This document shows positions 11,157 to 22,900 of a DNA stretch of 51,642 nucleotides, piece by piece; the first letter of the stretch is position 1; every line of letters starts with the position of its first letter. Made by a program: the position numbers and the translations under genes. The DNA is from Gloeophyllum trabeum ATCC 11539 (lineage: Eukaryota; Basidiomycota; Agaricomycetes; Gloeophyllales; Gloeophyllaceae), in NCBI RefSeq assembly GCF_000344685.1, contig NW_006920427.1, positions 518,296 through 569,937 on the forward strand. Reading direction: 5' to 3'. Below the pieces are notes generated by a model. That model was not told the DNA's origin. It saw only the letters and a program-made list of their open reading frames with translations, and did no database searches.

Positions 11157-12371
11157 TTACGGCCAGTTGTCGAAGCCAAGGTCGATGACCCACGGAGGTG
11201 CGATGAACCTCTTCTGCTTCCCTCCAGGAGCGACCGCGTCGAGCTTCGCAATGTCCTCCTTCGTCAGCTTGGACGCTGCCCGCACTGCACCGTCAAAGTT
11301 TGACTTGATACGCGCTGGCGTGACGGACTTGGGAAGCGCCACGATCCCCTTCGCAACTGCAGGACGGTGAATGAGCTCCGGTACACGGCGAAATCTCATG
11401 ACCTACTCAGGTAGCCCAGGAGGATATCCGCGGTCTGCAAGCCATACTTCTGCGCGTACTCGGTGGCAGTCTCGTCCTGCAACAACGGCGAGTTCGTCGA
11501 GCCGAGCGGCGAATATGCCTGCGGCAGGATCCCCTTGCTCTTCAGATAGTCCATGAGCTTGTGCTGCGGGTTCCACAAGTGGATCTCGAGCTGATTAACG
11601 GCAGGTACGATCTCGGCCGTGGGCAGGATCTCCTCGAGCTTCTTCTCGGAGAAGTTGGACACGCCGATGGCCTTGACTTTGCCCTTCTTGTACACGGCCT
11701 CCATCTGCTTCCAGGTGTCCGAGATCTTCCACTCCCAGTCGATGTCGCGCGTGCCGTCGGGCAGCTTAGGGAAGACGGGGTCGTTGCCATTCGGGTTCAG
11801 CGGGACGGGCCAGTGGATCAGATACACTATTGGGATGGATTTCAGGGCAAGAATGAGGGTGAGACTCCGTGCAGGCTCTTGATAATATTCGCTCTGACTT
11901 ACGGTCGAGATAGTCAGTTCCCAAGTTAGCCAGAGTCTCGTCGAGACATTGTTCGACTTTACGGTGGTACGTGCCCCATAACTTGCTCGTGATCTGAATC
12001 GGTCGTAAGCAAGTAACTTGTACTAACACATAGTGCTGTAAAGCTCACAAAAATCTCAGACCTGGGCACTCCAGACGCACGGATCCCTGCACCGACTTCC
12101 TTCTCGTTACCATACGCCCTGTGAACCGGATTGAGTATTCCCTGTGTATTCTCCCGCAGTGGACAACCTACCAAGCGCAGTCGATATGCCTATATCCGGC
12201 TTCCTTCAGCGCATATTCCACAGCCTTTGTCACTTCACCTGGCTTCGACTGCCAAGTTCCTAAGCTCTTCTGCTTAGTGCCGTATGTTCACCTGCTGCAG
12301 TCTCTGTACTCACCGAGACCAATGGAAGGTATGTCGACGCCGTTATTGAGCTTGAAGGTGGGGCACGCCAT
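11157..12371 (-). CDS. aldo-keto reductase, NAD(P)H-dependent
   Basis: Six exons, 12371-12314, 12259-12172, 12118-12049, 11993-11903, 11826-11407 and 11356-11157, give 308 aa in one frame. The protein is an (alpha/beta)8 aldo-keto reductase. The catalytic tetrad is complete: D46, Y51 (IDCAWAYGNE), K76 (ITSKLW) and H107 (YLIHWP). Other family blocks are GVSNF, the QLEIHLW strand and [18 protein letters not shown], which is the cofactor-binding end. The substrate cannot be read from sequence; fungal relatives reduce glyceraldehyde, D-galacturonate or other aldehydes. Its position tail-to-tail with myo-inositol oxygenase makes D-glucuronate a reasonable guess. The gene starts at an ATG in [20 protein letters not shown], the usual N-terminal beta hairpin. 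Confidence 0.93.
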
Positions 12372-13620
12372 ATCGATGAGAAAAGAGATTGTGCGGGTTA
12401 GTTCCTTCCCCTCCTTTATATCCTATGGCTTGCCGGACCGGTCAGCGGCCCTCCGCTTCCCAGTCGCACGTGGCCTTCCATTCGGACCGTTGTCGGACAG
12501 GGCTTAAATCCAAACATAAGTCTGCGACCGCCCATAACTTCAGAAAGAGGGTATTGAACTGGCAAAAGTTCATTCGACAAGCTTTAAGGAGACACGAACC
12601 GTCATTGTCAGTGGCGGAACAGGGGGGCGATAAATTTGATTACCCTCTGAATCTGCCACAGAAAGTCAGGAACGGAAGCCATCGTGCGCCCATTAATATG
12701 GATGAGGTGTTGTTTGAGCTTTGAAGAGTCTCAGTGTATAAGGATGGAATGCAAAATACAAGGTGGCGAGTGTGATAGAGAGAGTCGACTCGCGCTAATC
12801 GCGACTTGTGAATGGTCACGCCGGTCAAACTTTGAACGCCACACCTGTAGCCTCACCAGTTCGTTCTGCGAAGCTTTCTTGCCACTTTCCGGCCAGCATA
12901 TCGATAATATACCACCCATACGCGCCCTCATGACGCAGTCCTACTATCATAGAAAGGTGGCATAAATTGTGTCGAGGTTCTTGCGTGTTCAATACTCTGA
13001 GTACGAAAACTTACTCAGCCACACCGCTGCGGCGATGTCGCGCGATTCGCAGTTGATTCGCGAAGGCTCGGCCTGGCGCATCTGTCATCCTGAGCGAGGC
13101 AAGTATTGGCTCACTCAGGTGATCTATCCCCGACTCCCATCCCACGGTAGTTGGGAGGAGGGTTCTGTCGGGAAGAAATGGTCGCTCCACCATACAACTC
13201 GCTCTCGCCGTGAGAACCTCATGTAAGCAACGTCCCGACCGTTTCGACTTGAAGACACCACACACACCTGACGTGAAAGGTCAAAGTGATGCAGTGCGTA
13301 GCATTCGATAAAAGGATGCATTGACCCAAGTGAGGCTGACAAATGAGACTAGTATCTCTGAGTGGGGACTGGGAGGAAGCCCCTTTAAATACTGATGTAG
13401 ATATAAGACAGGACTATATCAATACTGTGTATGTGTCCGTACGCGTCAAGACTGGCATTCCGCAACTTGACCAGACTAGTGACTAGTACTGGAATACTTG
13501 ATGGCTTCTGACTGGAGTCGGGGATTGGTGCTTGCGCCGCTATGATGAAAACCATCGGGCTTGGAAATGGACTCTCGGTCAGCCTACGAAGACTCCCGGA
13601 TTGCGCTCGTATGGTCTCGG

Positions 13621-13631
13621 AGCACGTCATC
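13621..13631 (+). promoter_or_regulatory. shared upstream word AGCACGTCATC
   Basis: Same 11-base word as before AsaB-like copies 1 and 3, here 115-125 bases before the ATG of copy 2. Confidence 0.5.
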
Positions 13632-13681
13632 GTACTCGCCGTGGACCGTGTGGGATGACCTAGCACTGGAATAACTCACCA

Positions 13682-13690
13682 TATATAAAG
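13682..13690 (+). promoter_or_regulatory. TATA box of AsaB-like copy 2
   Basis: TATATAAAG, 56-64 bases before the ATG at 13746. Confidence 0.55.
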
Positions 13691-13745
13691 GCTTCATGAC
13701 TTCGAACAATGAAGTCACACCACCCGATCTCCCTGAGAGCATCAG

Positions 13746-14695
13746 ATGTCTTCCACTGTTACCGCAAAGCTCTACTATTTTGTCCCGCCCGCGGACGGCT
13801 CTCGCCCATGGCAGAACATCAACGCCAATCCCGTCACTGGCGCGCGGGAGCAGAACTTCGGGACGTCCGAGCACGAGATGGCCATTGAGAACGTGCGGGG
13901 CAGAGAGCACGAGTTCACCCTGGACAAGAACGGCTTCCAGTTCTATAAGCGGCCCTCCAAGCACACCGGATTCACGGATAATGCGAAGATTCGAGAGGAA
14001 TACTATCCTGAAAGCATTGAGCTTATTAAGGAGCTGACGGGCGCTAGCCAAGTTGTTCTCTTCGACCACAGTAAGTTTTGGGTCTTCATCCTAGAGTCTC
14101 CGCAGGATTAATCCACGAATCCCGTCGCGAATCTCTCCAGCAATCCGGCGTCGTAGACCCAACGAGAAAGAAGACACGCCTGACAAACGCCAGCCCGTCC
14201 CGCGGGTGCACGTCGATCAGACACAAGCATCCGCCATTGCCCGCGTACACCGGCACCTCCCCCCTTCTGAGGCGCCTCAACTCGTACAGCGCCGGTTCCA
14301 GATCATCAACCTCTGGCGGCCGATCAATCACCCCGCGCTGGACTGGCCCTTGGCATTCTGTGACTTCAGCAGCGTAGACCCGAATGACTTTGTCCCCACC
14401 ATATTGAAATATCCGGATTATAACGGGGAGACTATGAGCGTTAAGTTCAACCCGAATCACAAGTGGAAGTACTTGAAAGGAATGACTCCAGACGAGTTCG
14501 CATTGATCAAGTGGTAAGTCAATCGCAACTCATTTTATACTTGAATTCACTCACAATCCTCATGTCACCAGCTTCGACTCGAAAGAGGGCGTTGCCAAAT
14601 GTACCCCGCATACCGGTTTTGAGGACCCTTCTACCCCGCCCGACGCGCCCTTGCGAGAATCTATTGAGCTCAGAGCGTTGGTGTTCTTCGATTAG
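13746..14695 (+). CDS. AsaB/CmcJ-like oxidoreductase, copy 2 of 4
   Basis: Exons 13746-14070, 14141-14513 and 14572-14695 give 273 aa. By eye it is the closest relative of copy 1: both start M-S-(S)-T-V-T-A-K-L-Y-Y-F-V-P-P and both end with a stop followed by GCTAGC. Putative metal ligands are H132, D134 and H215. The promoter is also shared with copy 1 over at least 100 bases, including the 11-base word and a TATA box. The first intron (70 bases) contains a stop, so read-through would truncate the protein. It converges on a decayed F-box-like gene about 200 bases away, mirroring the arrangement of copy 1 and the intact F-box gene at 1731-3056. Confidence 0.85.
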
Positions 14696-14899
14696 GCTAG
14701 CACTAAAGTAAGTCCCGCCACGGCGTTCGTGTGGCCGGCAAGTTATGTATAATTTTCGGGTCATGTAATATATGGGACTTCGTCAGTCGTCGTGTAGTCT
14801 CAACTGACATAATAAACTGACCGACTCTAATGGCCTTGGATGGATGTCAGACCAAGTAGGCACCCACGTTGGAGCTATGAGTTCCATCTCAGCTATAAG

Positions 14900-15695
14900 T
14901 CAGTACTGATCAACGGCAAAGCGGGGCTGGAAGTCTTGACGGTATATGCCAGTGGAGGGCAATTTTTCCAGGGCTAGAGGATTGGCAGTTCTTGCTTGGT
15001 TCTCGCATGTACGATAGCATCTCCCTGAGTTTGTCAGAACGTGCGCAAGGAGCGACGTCGCTGTCCGATTCCAGGAGGACCAGGACTCGAAGAGACGTCT
15101 CGCGTTCTGCCAAGGCTGATAGCATGCACCTGGGCACAGTAGTATCTCCGGAATACCAGGGCAGAAATCCTTCTTGAGCTCGTAGAGTGAATTCGAAGCT
15201 GGTGAAATTAGGGAGCGTGCGAATGGTCTTGGCAGATACCCGTAGGGATAGAGGTGATTGGTCGGCGCGCGGTGGCCATTGAAGATGCAATAGAATCGTG
15301 GAACGCATGCTCGAAGCAGTGCAGCCCTCTTGCTCGCGGCTGTCAGGACAATATTAATCCGACGCGGCAGCAAGGGTACGGTACAGAGCTCGCCGTTCCC
15401 GCTTGTGCTTTGCGATGTCTGTTTGGTAAAGGATGGGTGTCGCAATTAATCTCCATCGCCGACACACGCGCAGTCACCCAGCATGCGCTTGGTTAAAATG
15501 GACGTCATCAGAGCTCTGCGGCTCCCTTCCAGATATACTTCGGGAGAGTTGGTATAGGTCGAAGTTGTTCGTCTCCGGGCCTAGCGCTCCTGGTACGTAC
15601 ATTGTAATTTCAAAGATGTGCAGCCATACTAACTCTGTAGGCAGCGCCACGTCCTGTCGTGTCTGATTTGATCTCTTAGCTTTGTGCCGCTCCAA
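14900..15695 (-). pseudogene. decayed F-box-like gene, copy B
   Basis: Read on the minus strand, the N-terminal part (15695-15474) carries LPTELVWLHIFEITMYVPGA and SRSISGREPQS, as in the intact paralogues, but stops soon after. The matching continuation then moves between two other frames: RACVPRFYCIFNGHRAPTNH in one, LPNFTSFEFTLRAQEGFLPW and LSALAERETSLRVLV in another. Similarity ends at FAVDQ, so roughly the last 170 residues of copy A are missing. The frame changes, the stop and the 3' deletion make this a clear pseudogene. The neighbouring intact copy is at 16442-17737. Its convergent position with AsaB-like copy 2 supports origin by duplication of the F-box/AsaB pair. Confidence 0.88.
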
Positions 15696-16441
15696 GATCC
15701 CTCGGCGCCACCCTATGCTCGAAGGTCCTGCAGGCGAATGCTCTCACCCCCACTCTCTGTAACGGAGACACCCCATCAGAGTTTCAGTTAAGTGGTTCGT
15801 GATGCGGGAGTTTCTCACCTGATTTGTGTCGGGAGTGTTGGGCCGACTTGAGGGACGTCAGGACGCTCTCAGTTACAGAGCAAGTACAAGCATAGATAGA
15901 AGGCGATGCAATCATAGATGGTAGAGTGTTAAGTATAGCAGCTCATCCCACCACATACCACCTGGCGTAGCTTCTCTATAGCCCCCGGGTCAACGCGATG
16001 GCAGATAACCCGCACCTAACAAATGCCACATCGGTGTTCTGATGATATCAGCCCCTTATTATCAGCAGCTACCCATACTGACGAGAGCGAGCAAATGTAC
16101 ACATACCGAGACGTTGCCCTGTCACGCAGTGCGACCCGATTCTGACAACGCTTCTGATAATGTCTAGTCATGTACCTCCAATTCCCTATGTGCATGAATG
16201 GTCTGGTAACGGACCACTCAGTCCGTTACAAACGGTGGCGTACATGGGCGATGAGTAGCAAAGCAGAGCTTCGTGTCGAGTCAACTTGTTACCGCAGGCC
16301 CAAGCAACGCAGAAGGTAGTCAGCAGTACAATATAACGAACAGCCTGGACGGCAATAACCCCGACGATTGGGGAGTGGTCGCCACTACGGAGCACACCTT
16401 TGATGAGGCACCCCTGCAGTAGGAGCGACGAAAACGTCCAG
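15696..16441. other. intergenic between F-box-like copies B and C
   Basis: No gene seen. It contains a hairpin with a perfect 9-base stem and 6-base loop at 16206-16229. Confidence 0.5.
16206..16229. repeat. hairpin, 9-base stem
   Basis: GTAACGGAC is followed six bases later by its reverse complement GTCCGTTAC. It lies about 210 bases downstream of the stop codon of F-box-like copy C. A role is not known. Confidence 0.5.
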
Positions 16442-17737
16442 TTACTGCATGGTTTTGCCAGAGCTATCTTCAAAACGAAAGCCCCTGCTCCGTGCCAAGC
16501 CCTGAAACCTAGCCCAAATCCCTGGCTCCTCGTTACGCAACTTCGACCATGCGTCTTGAGGGCCGAGAAAGCGAACAGCTGAGAGCTTGTCAGCTTTCAT
16601 GGACGACAGACTATCCAGAAATTCATCGTAACTGTTATCTTTGCGTATGCTCCATCCGTCTCGCCCCAGACCCAGACGCTCGATATTGGATAGCCACAGG
16701 TTTGGCGGGAATAAATGCCAATCGGAGTACCAGAGGACAAGTTGCTGGAGGTTCGGCAACGCTCGCACGACCTCCTGGACCGTGCAACTGTCACCGATGG
16801 AGGGCGTGCGTAGAGTCAACCGTGAGATCTGCGATGCTACCGGCGGTGTGAGCATATCCAGCGACTTCGGTGGAACTTGGAGGAACAGCTCCTGAAGAGA
16901 ATCGAAGCGATCAAGACCGAGGCACAGCGGAGATCGCGGCGAGAATAGCTTGTGCGAGACGAAAGAAAGGTTCGGAAGCACGAGAGGCGTGAGTTCCTGT
17001 GTCGCGATGTCTAGAGGGCACTCTTTCCCGAATTTGAGGATCTGTAGACCCGGCATCTGGGAGAGCATTTTCCTGAACTCGTCCGGACGCGGGCAGAGAG
17101 TTACGTCCGAGTCCCACTCCAACACTCGCAGAGACGCGCCACAGTCTGCTAAGGCCGAGAGCACGCTCCAGGGTACAGTGGTATCTTTGAAGTACCAACA
17201 TGGTCTCACACATGCGAGTCGAGTGCGTATAGTGAAATTCGCGATATTCGGGAGTGCGCGGACGATTTCGGCCAGATACTCGTACGGATAGGAGTTATCG
17301 GTGCGCATCCAGTGCCCATTGAAGATGCAGTAGAACCGTCGAACGCATGCGCGAAGCAGCGCAGCTCTCTCATGGCACTCGGGACGTTCCGCGGCAACGA
17401 GGGTTCGGTGCAAGAGTCGCAGGCCCCGCTGGTGGTTTGCGATAACCACTCGGTAAAGGATGGGTGTCGCAAGTGATCTCCACTCCCGGCATACGCGCAC
17501 CAGTGAGCACCTGGTTGACATGGACGCCATCAGCAAGCCCTGCGGCTCCCATCCATGTGTGCTTTGTGACAGATAGAATGGGTCTGAGCTGCTGATCTCT
17601 AGACCTAGGTCCCCCGGTACGTGTGTGGCGATTTCGAAGATGTGAAGCCACAGCTCTGGTGCGAGATGCACGGATAACCCTGCCTGTCCTGCTGCTTCGC
17701 ACTTGTCCCCACAAGAGTCCGTTCCACTCGACTCCAT
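16442..17737 (-). CDS. F-box-like protein, copy C (intact)
   Basis: A single exon of 431 aa. The frame stays open upstream to 17758 only through a TTG, so I start at the ATG at 17737. Residues about 24-43 (LAPELWLHIFEIATHVPGDL) form the F-box-like helix, followed by RVCREWRSLATPILYRVVI. The remainder aligns along its whole length with copy A at 1731-3056, for example RRFYCIFNGHW against VRFYCIFDGHR and LPNLQQLVLWYSDWHLFPPN against FPNLRQLVAWYHDWHLFPPG. It is probably a substrate adaptor for an SCF ubiquitin ligase, by family only. No intron and no frame break are visible. Confidence 0.82.
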   Translation of the reverse strand: MESSGTDSCGDKCEAAGQAGLSVHLAPELWLHIFEIATHVPGDLGLEISSSDPFYLSQSTHGWEPQGLLMASMSTRCSLVRVCREWRSLATPILYRVVIANHQRGLRLLHRTLVAAERPECHERAALLRACVRRFYCIFNGHWMRTDNSYPYEYLAEIVRALPNIANFTIRTRLACVRPCWYFKDTTVPWSVLSALADCGASLRVLEWDSDVTLCPRPDEFRKMLSQMPGLQILKFGKECPLDIATQELTPLVLPNLSFVSHKLFSPRSPLCLGLDRFDSLQELFLQVPPKSLDMLTPPVASQISRLTLRTPSIGDSCTVQEVVRALPNLQQLVLWYSDWHLFPPNLWLSNIERLGLGRDGWSIRKDNSYDEFLDSLSSMKADKLSAVRFLGPQDAWSKLRNEEPGIWARFQGLARSRGFRFEDSSGKTMQ

Positions 17738-19929
17738 CTTCAAGTGTCCTTCTGCCAATTGTGATTGCTCTCACTTTCAGACGGATACAAGCAGGGGGAG
17801 AGAGAGGGAGAGCAACCTCTACGGGAAGGATGACTGAGATTTCACCCGCAAAAAACGCAAAGACCTCACCTTGGACGTGGGGGTACCGATTTTGGGCGGC
17901 CTCAGTCCGATAACGAGTATATATAGGAATAGAAAGCGATGCAATTAACATGACGATGTGCGATGTTAACATTAGTAAACGACTCTCCCACGTGACAAGG
18001 ATGTGCGCTGCGGTTTGTTGGTTTACCTGGGTGTGACCGAGAATAAGTAGCTCCAGACGTCAGATCATGCAGTCTAGGCGTCTAAGGCTAACCGTGCTCA
18101 CCTGTAGCGGCCTGAGGGGCTGCTGATGTCGCGATCCCGAGGACGCCTTCGCCGTAAAACCAGGCAATAACAAGCCTGAGTTGTAGAGCGTCGCACCAGG
18201 AAAGAAGGAACACATTTCCATCCTTCCCAGCACTGACAATTTTTCCTCGCTATGCGGTTTGCGGCATCAGCGAGCTAGGTCGTGTTGCAGAACGCTGATC
18301 ACCAGCACCTTATCTTCGGTTGGCGCTATTTCTGCGATCTGATCGACAGTGTGTAGCCACACAGGTCCGCTAGATAATCAAGTGAGCCTAGTATGTCGTG
18401 TCTTCATCGCAGGCAGGGATCATACTCATGCGAAGCCTCCTGTCCGGCAGCTGAGCGTGCCTCTGGTGTCGGTCCAACCAGTACAAGGTTTGCAGTGCCG
18501 CTAGTTGGGTGAACCGCATACGCTAGCGTATGGGTCTGCATGAGTCAACTCTGATAAGCTTGACTCGACATTTGACAAGCTGGGTGAGCACTCTCTTCCG
18601 CTGGCTATGCGCCACACCGTCTGAGGCTACGGGGCAAAGAGGCACGGGATCTTGGACATCATTTTGTCAAGAGCCCGAACCATCCTGTCCCCGGTCTCCG
18701 ACGTGTATGAACGGCCTGACCGTGGATTGTGATTTTAACCAGCTCCCAAAGTTATCATCAGTATCCAGCATCTGACTGCGTCAGATTTTGACCGGAGGCT
18801 AGGGGTATCATGACAAAGACAAAGCGAGCCGGGGGCCCATGCGCTATCGACGTTGTTCCGCACTCAGCATGGAATGGTACGGAGACAGAGTGTCAACCAG
18901 CAGGGGTACCATGTCGGCCGGTCAAGCAAAGGAGATACACTTTCTGTAACGGAACCAAACTTGAAAGACACTTGCAGGTGGCTATGCCATGGGCGGTGAT
19001 CGCAGGGTGAAGCGAAGCGTGAGGTGGCTCGGATTACTCCGTTGTTACCGTGCTTTGCTGCGCTGGGAACCTGTAACTCTCCCTGTTTCTTTTCTTTTAC
19101 ATGTAACAACCGGATCTACGGAGAGAATAGAAAAATTTTAAATACTCCTCTCAGGGTGCTCGATTCTTGCTGACCAAGGCGAGAACATCAAGACTGAGCT
19201 CCTCTGACTACTACAACTGACTACGCTACGCTCCGGCAATTGCATACTTTGAATCTCCACAAGGATCTCAATTTAGGCGCACGCGGAGAGGCTCAATCGA
19301 AACTACATCTGTGGGGTATATTTATGGGAGATTCTCCTCTGCTGCCGCTACATACCCTTCATTATTGTCTGTCGTCGCACAGGTGCATAGCACACGCTTG
19401 CCTGCCTCCAGCTGGCTGGATTAGTCCAAAACTCGCGGTGTATTTCGGCCCAGGACATAAGCTGCCTGCTCATACTTGGTACGCGTCTTGATCGATTGGA
19501 CAACTGTATGGACTCCTGCGTATTCCTGGAAACTGATCTGTCCATCCAGGGTACGCTTCTGACTTGCTTTTTGAAACCGTAGGCGCATTCCATTGCGACT
19601 TAGAATCGAAGGACGGGAGGCTCTTTCGGCTTGCGCAGGGCCGAGCGTCTACTCAGCCTGTGCTCGCCGTTAACGCTGGTCTCCCGGTGCGTGGCCGCGA
19701 CATCACGACGGAACAACAGTACCACAGGTTTGAGCGAGACGTCAAAGTGGTGTGCTTAGTCCCGGTGCGTATATAAGTCGTATCCGTGCTCTGCTGCATT
19801 GACATCCGCAGGCGTGCTACGCTGGTCCGAGTCATTACACAGTCTTTCACCAAGTCTTTAAACCGTGCGCGCGCACGAACTGCAGATTCGTCATTAACTC
19901 TCTTCTATCACGAACATTAACGAAGGCTA
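17738..19929. other. 2.2-kb gene-poor region
   Basis: I find no gene. The short frames look random. A perfect 16-base palindrome, CATACGCTAGCGTATG, lies at 18517-18532. The last few hundred bases form the promoter of the kinase gene starting at 19930; I see no strong TATA box. Confidence 0.5.
18517..18532. repeat. perfect 16-base palindrome
   Basis: CATACGCTAGCGTATG reads the same on both strands. It might be a binding site for a dimeric factor, or chance. Confidence 0.4.
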
Positions 19930-22900
19930 ATGTCATCGCCTACGCCGCCTCCCCCTCCTCCCCATGGCCAGCCTCAGTCGCATGCTCATACCAGCACATC
20001 TGAAGTACTATCCCACACGCCTCCCGTCTCTTCTCCCTTGAATCCATCCGGACATTCCTCGCCTTCCCCCAATGCAACTCCCACACAGAAACCGCTTCCT
20101 CTCCCGCCGACAGCCCACCCATCTGGGTCATCAACCTCTCTTCCGGCACAGATTAGCGGTCCTCCGTTACGTGGTCGGCCCAGGGGGACCTCTATCTCAA
20201 CGGTCCGTAACCCCTCCCCGAACCGAGGCTTAGCATTCCCGTCTCTCGAACGCGTCGCGTCCCAACCGTCCCAGCACCAGCATTTCCCCACCTCTCTCGC
20301 GTCGTCTGCATCCTCGCTCGCGCCCATAGACCATGAGCGCGCGCGCTCTGCGTCAATCACCGTCGCATCTCTGCGGCATCATCCGGCGTCCTCGCGCTCG
20401 CCTTCGCCCGCGTATGGCTTCCGCAGGCGGGGTAGGGACGAGACGCCTCCGCGCGGTACGCCGCAGACGTGGTGGGGGCGGGCGAAGGACGACCTCGCCG
20501 TCCGCCCGTGGTGGGATGCAAGCTCCCCGCACGGGAGGAGGAAGAAGACGGTGCCGGAGGAGCAGACGAAGGCCTGGGAGACCACGAAACAGGTGAGTTT
20601 GCGTGTTCTGTCTCACGGGATGACGGCTTATGTCCCCTCGTTCACCTTCAGCACGTTGAGAAAGCAGCTTCGTCTGTGCTGGATGTGTCGCTGGACGTGA
20701 TGCATGAAGTGCTTCGTGTTGGCGTGGACGTGCTCGAGTTTGCCCCCGTCATGGGGTTACAAGAGGCCGCCAGGACGTTGCTAGGGATATGGGACTCTTT
20801 GCAATACGTCGAGGTATGTCCGCATTTGAATTTACTTGGCTGGAGTCAGACGCTGATCGAACTTGTAGTTGAACCGAATGGCTTGCCTCCGGTTAACCGA
20901 GCGCTGTGCCGATATCCTGCTATCTGTAAAGGATGAAATCGACTCTGCGGGTGAAGCAGTGGCCAATGAGTTGCAGGAGCCGATTGAGAAGCTGGTTGAG
21001 TAAGTACCACGGCTACTACGTGTCCATTTGACCCACCTCTGAGTATACATCTTGTATCTGCAGCGCTTTTCGAGGTGTACATCACTTTCTCGTGAAGCAG
21101 ATGCATCGTCCGTTCCTGAAGAGGTACCTCAAGCGCGAGGAGATTCAGCGCGAAATCGCAGCTTGCGACACGGCTCTAGGAGACGCGTTGGAGATGTTTG
21201 GGGTGAGCGAGTCGACACCTCATTGATCATATACTCCTTTACTCACTCAAGACTAGATCCGGATTCAAGTGAGGATTCTGAAGCAGATTCAAGCGAATGA
21301 AGCTAGGCGACAAGAGGAAGCGAGGTTGCTGTACGAGGTCCTACGCTCAAGGCCGCAGCCCGCCCTCGGAGCGACAGAGCTGAGGGCGTTACCTGCGCCT
21401 CCAGCGACTGGTCTCCTGCTCGAGGGCGCTGCTGCACGAGTACAGTCGACGGTACAGTCAGAGAGACAGCCCTTATCGGCGGTCTTTGCGTCATCCTCCC
21501 CTTCACCAGTCGGTCCAGCTACACCTGAATCACTCTCCCCAGTCGACCCTCTTCTCCTGTCCCCGGAGTCTCACAATCTTAACGACACCCAGATCAAGGA
21601 GGCCCTTCGCAAGCTACGCGAACGCCAGAATGAATTCGACCGGATCCGAGATCTGGACGATCTACGTGCGCTCATGCGCACCGCGCTCGAGACGAAGAGC
21701 GACATGGAGATGTGCCAGGTGCTCCAGGTTGCTCGCGACGAGATGCCCGAGGCGATCAAAACGCTGCAGCGGGAGCTTGAGCGCGAGGTCGTGCGGGAGA
21801 TGCATGAGAAGGAGGGGCAGCCGGAAGATGAGGTTATCCTGGAGGAGGTGCCGGTGGATGAAGCGATGGCGGAGTGGAGTGTGGAGGAGAGGGAGAAGAC
21901 TTTGCCGGATGTGCCGTTGAGTCGCGACGGAAGTACGAGTACGAAGAGGAGCATTAGGACCAAAGCTAGTGTGGCTAGTATTGGAACAAGAGTAGGGAGT
22001 CGGAGGGACACGCTTGATAGGGAATTCATCGAAAGCGGGCTGGAGGCCCTCAAGAGGATGAGCAGAGGCACGCAGGCCAGCCTTCAGCTACCGAAGTGGA
22101 CAATCACGAGGTACAATTCAGCTCTGGTGGATTTGTTCGAAGTATTGATCACGGACGGTGCTCTTTTCACTAGGTATGAAGTAGACCGGGAGGAGAAGAT
22201 TGGCATAGGATACTTCTCAGACGTTTACCGGGGCACATGGCGCAACCGTGCTGTGGCAATCAAGTGCCTTGCCGAAACGACGCCTCGTTCTCTCTTCATG
22301 CATGAGATAGAGATATGGAGGACGCTGGATCACCCGAACGTTCTTCCCCTTCTTGGGGCGAGTTCCGCCTCTGGCGACCCTCCGTGGTTCTTCGTCAGCC
22401 CCTACTGCAAGAATGGGAGTCTCGTTGAATATCTCAAGTTGCATGGCGAGAGTGTGGATTTGCTCAAGGCCATGCACGAGATCGCGAGAGGTATGGAATA
22501 TCTCCATAAGAAGGGCGTTCTGCATGGAGATCTGAAGGTGGGCATATCGAACACAAGGTGCTGGGGATCTTGCCCGACTATTTTGTTCTTTTTTAGGCTG
22601 CCAATGTGCTGGTATATGACGACGAACGATGTGTTATCTCCGACTTTGGCCAGAGCGAGATGAAGAGTGAAGTAGCTCGCATAAGTGGTACTCCCCCACC
22701 TCGTACGTGTGCTTACATAGTTTTCAACTTGCGGCTGTATGGGTTTCTAATGTAACCTGTTGCCTAGATGGCACGTTGCGATGGCAGTCGCCCGAGCTAA
22801 TGGCCGGCGGAAGTCAGCTAACCCAAGAGATGGACGTATACGCTTTTGCGATATGCTGCATAGAAATTTTAGGCCATGGGCGACTCCCTTGGGCTCTCGC

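Larger units (their letters stand above)
12372..13745. other. intergenic region with promoter of AsaB-like copy 2
   Basis: I see no gene; the short frames here resemble no family. From about 13573 onward the sequence is similar to the upstream region of AsaB-like copy 1, in the opposite orientation, so this is the left edge of an inverted duplication. A small palindrome, ACTAGTGACTAGT, lies near 13475. Confidence 0.55.

Noticed and set aside
14071..14140. Apparent truncation of AsaB-like copy 2 after the first third
   Set aside because: A phase-1 intron at the same place exists in all four copies, and splicing restores the full protein.
16206..16229. Hairpin as a transcription terminator of the F-box gene
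   Set aside because: Hairpin terminators are not used by RNA polymerase II, and no U tract follows.
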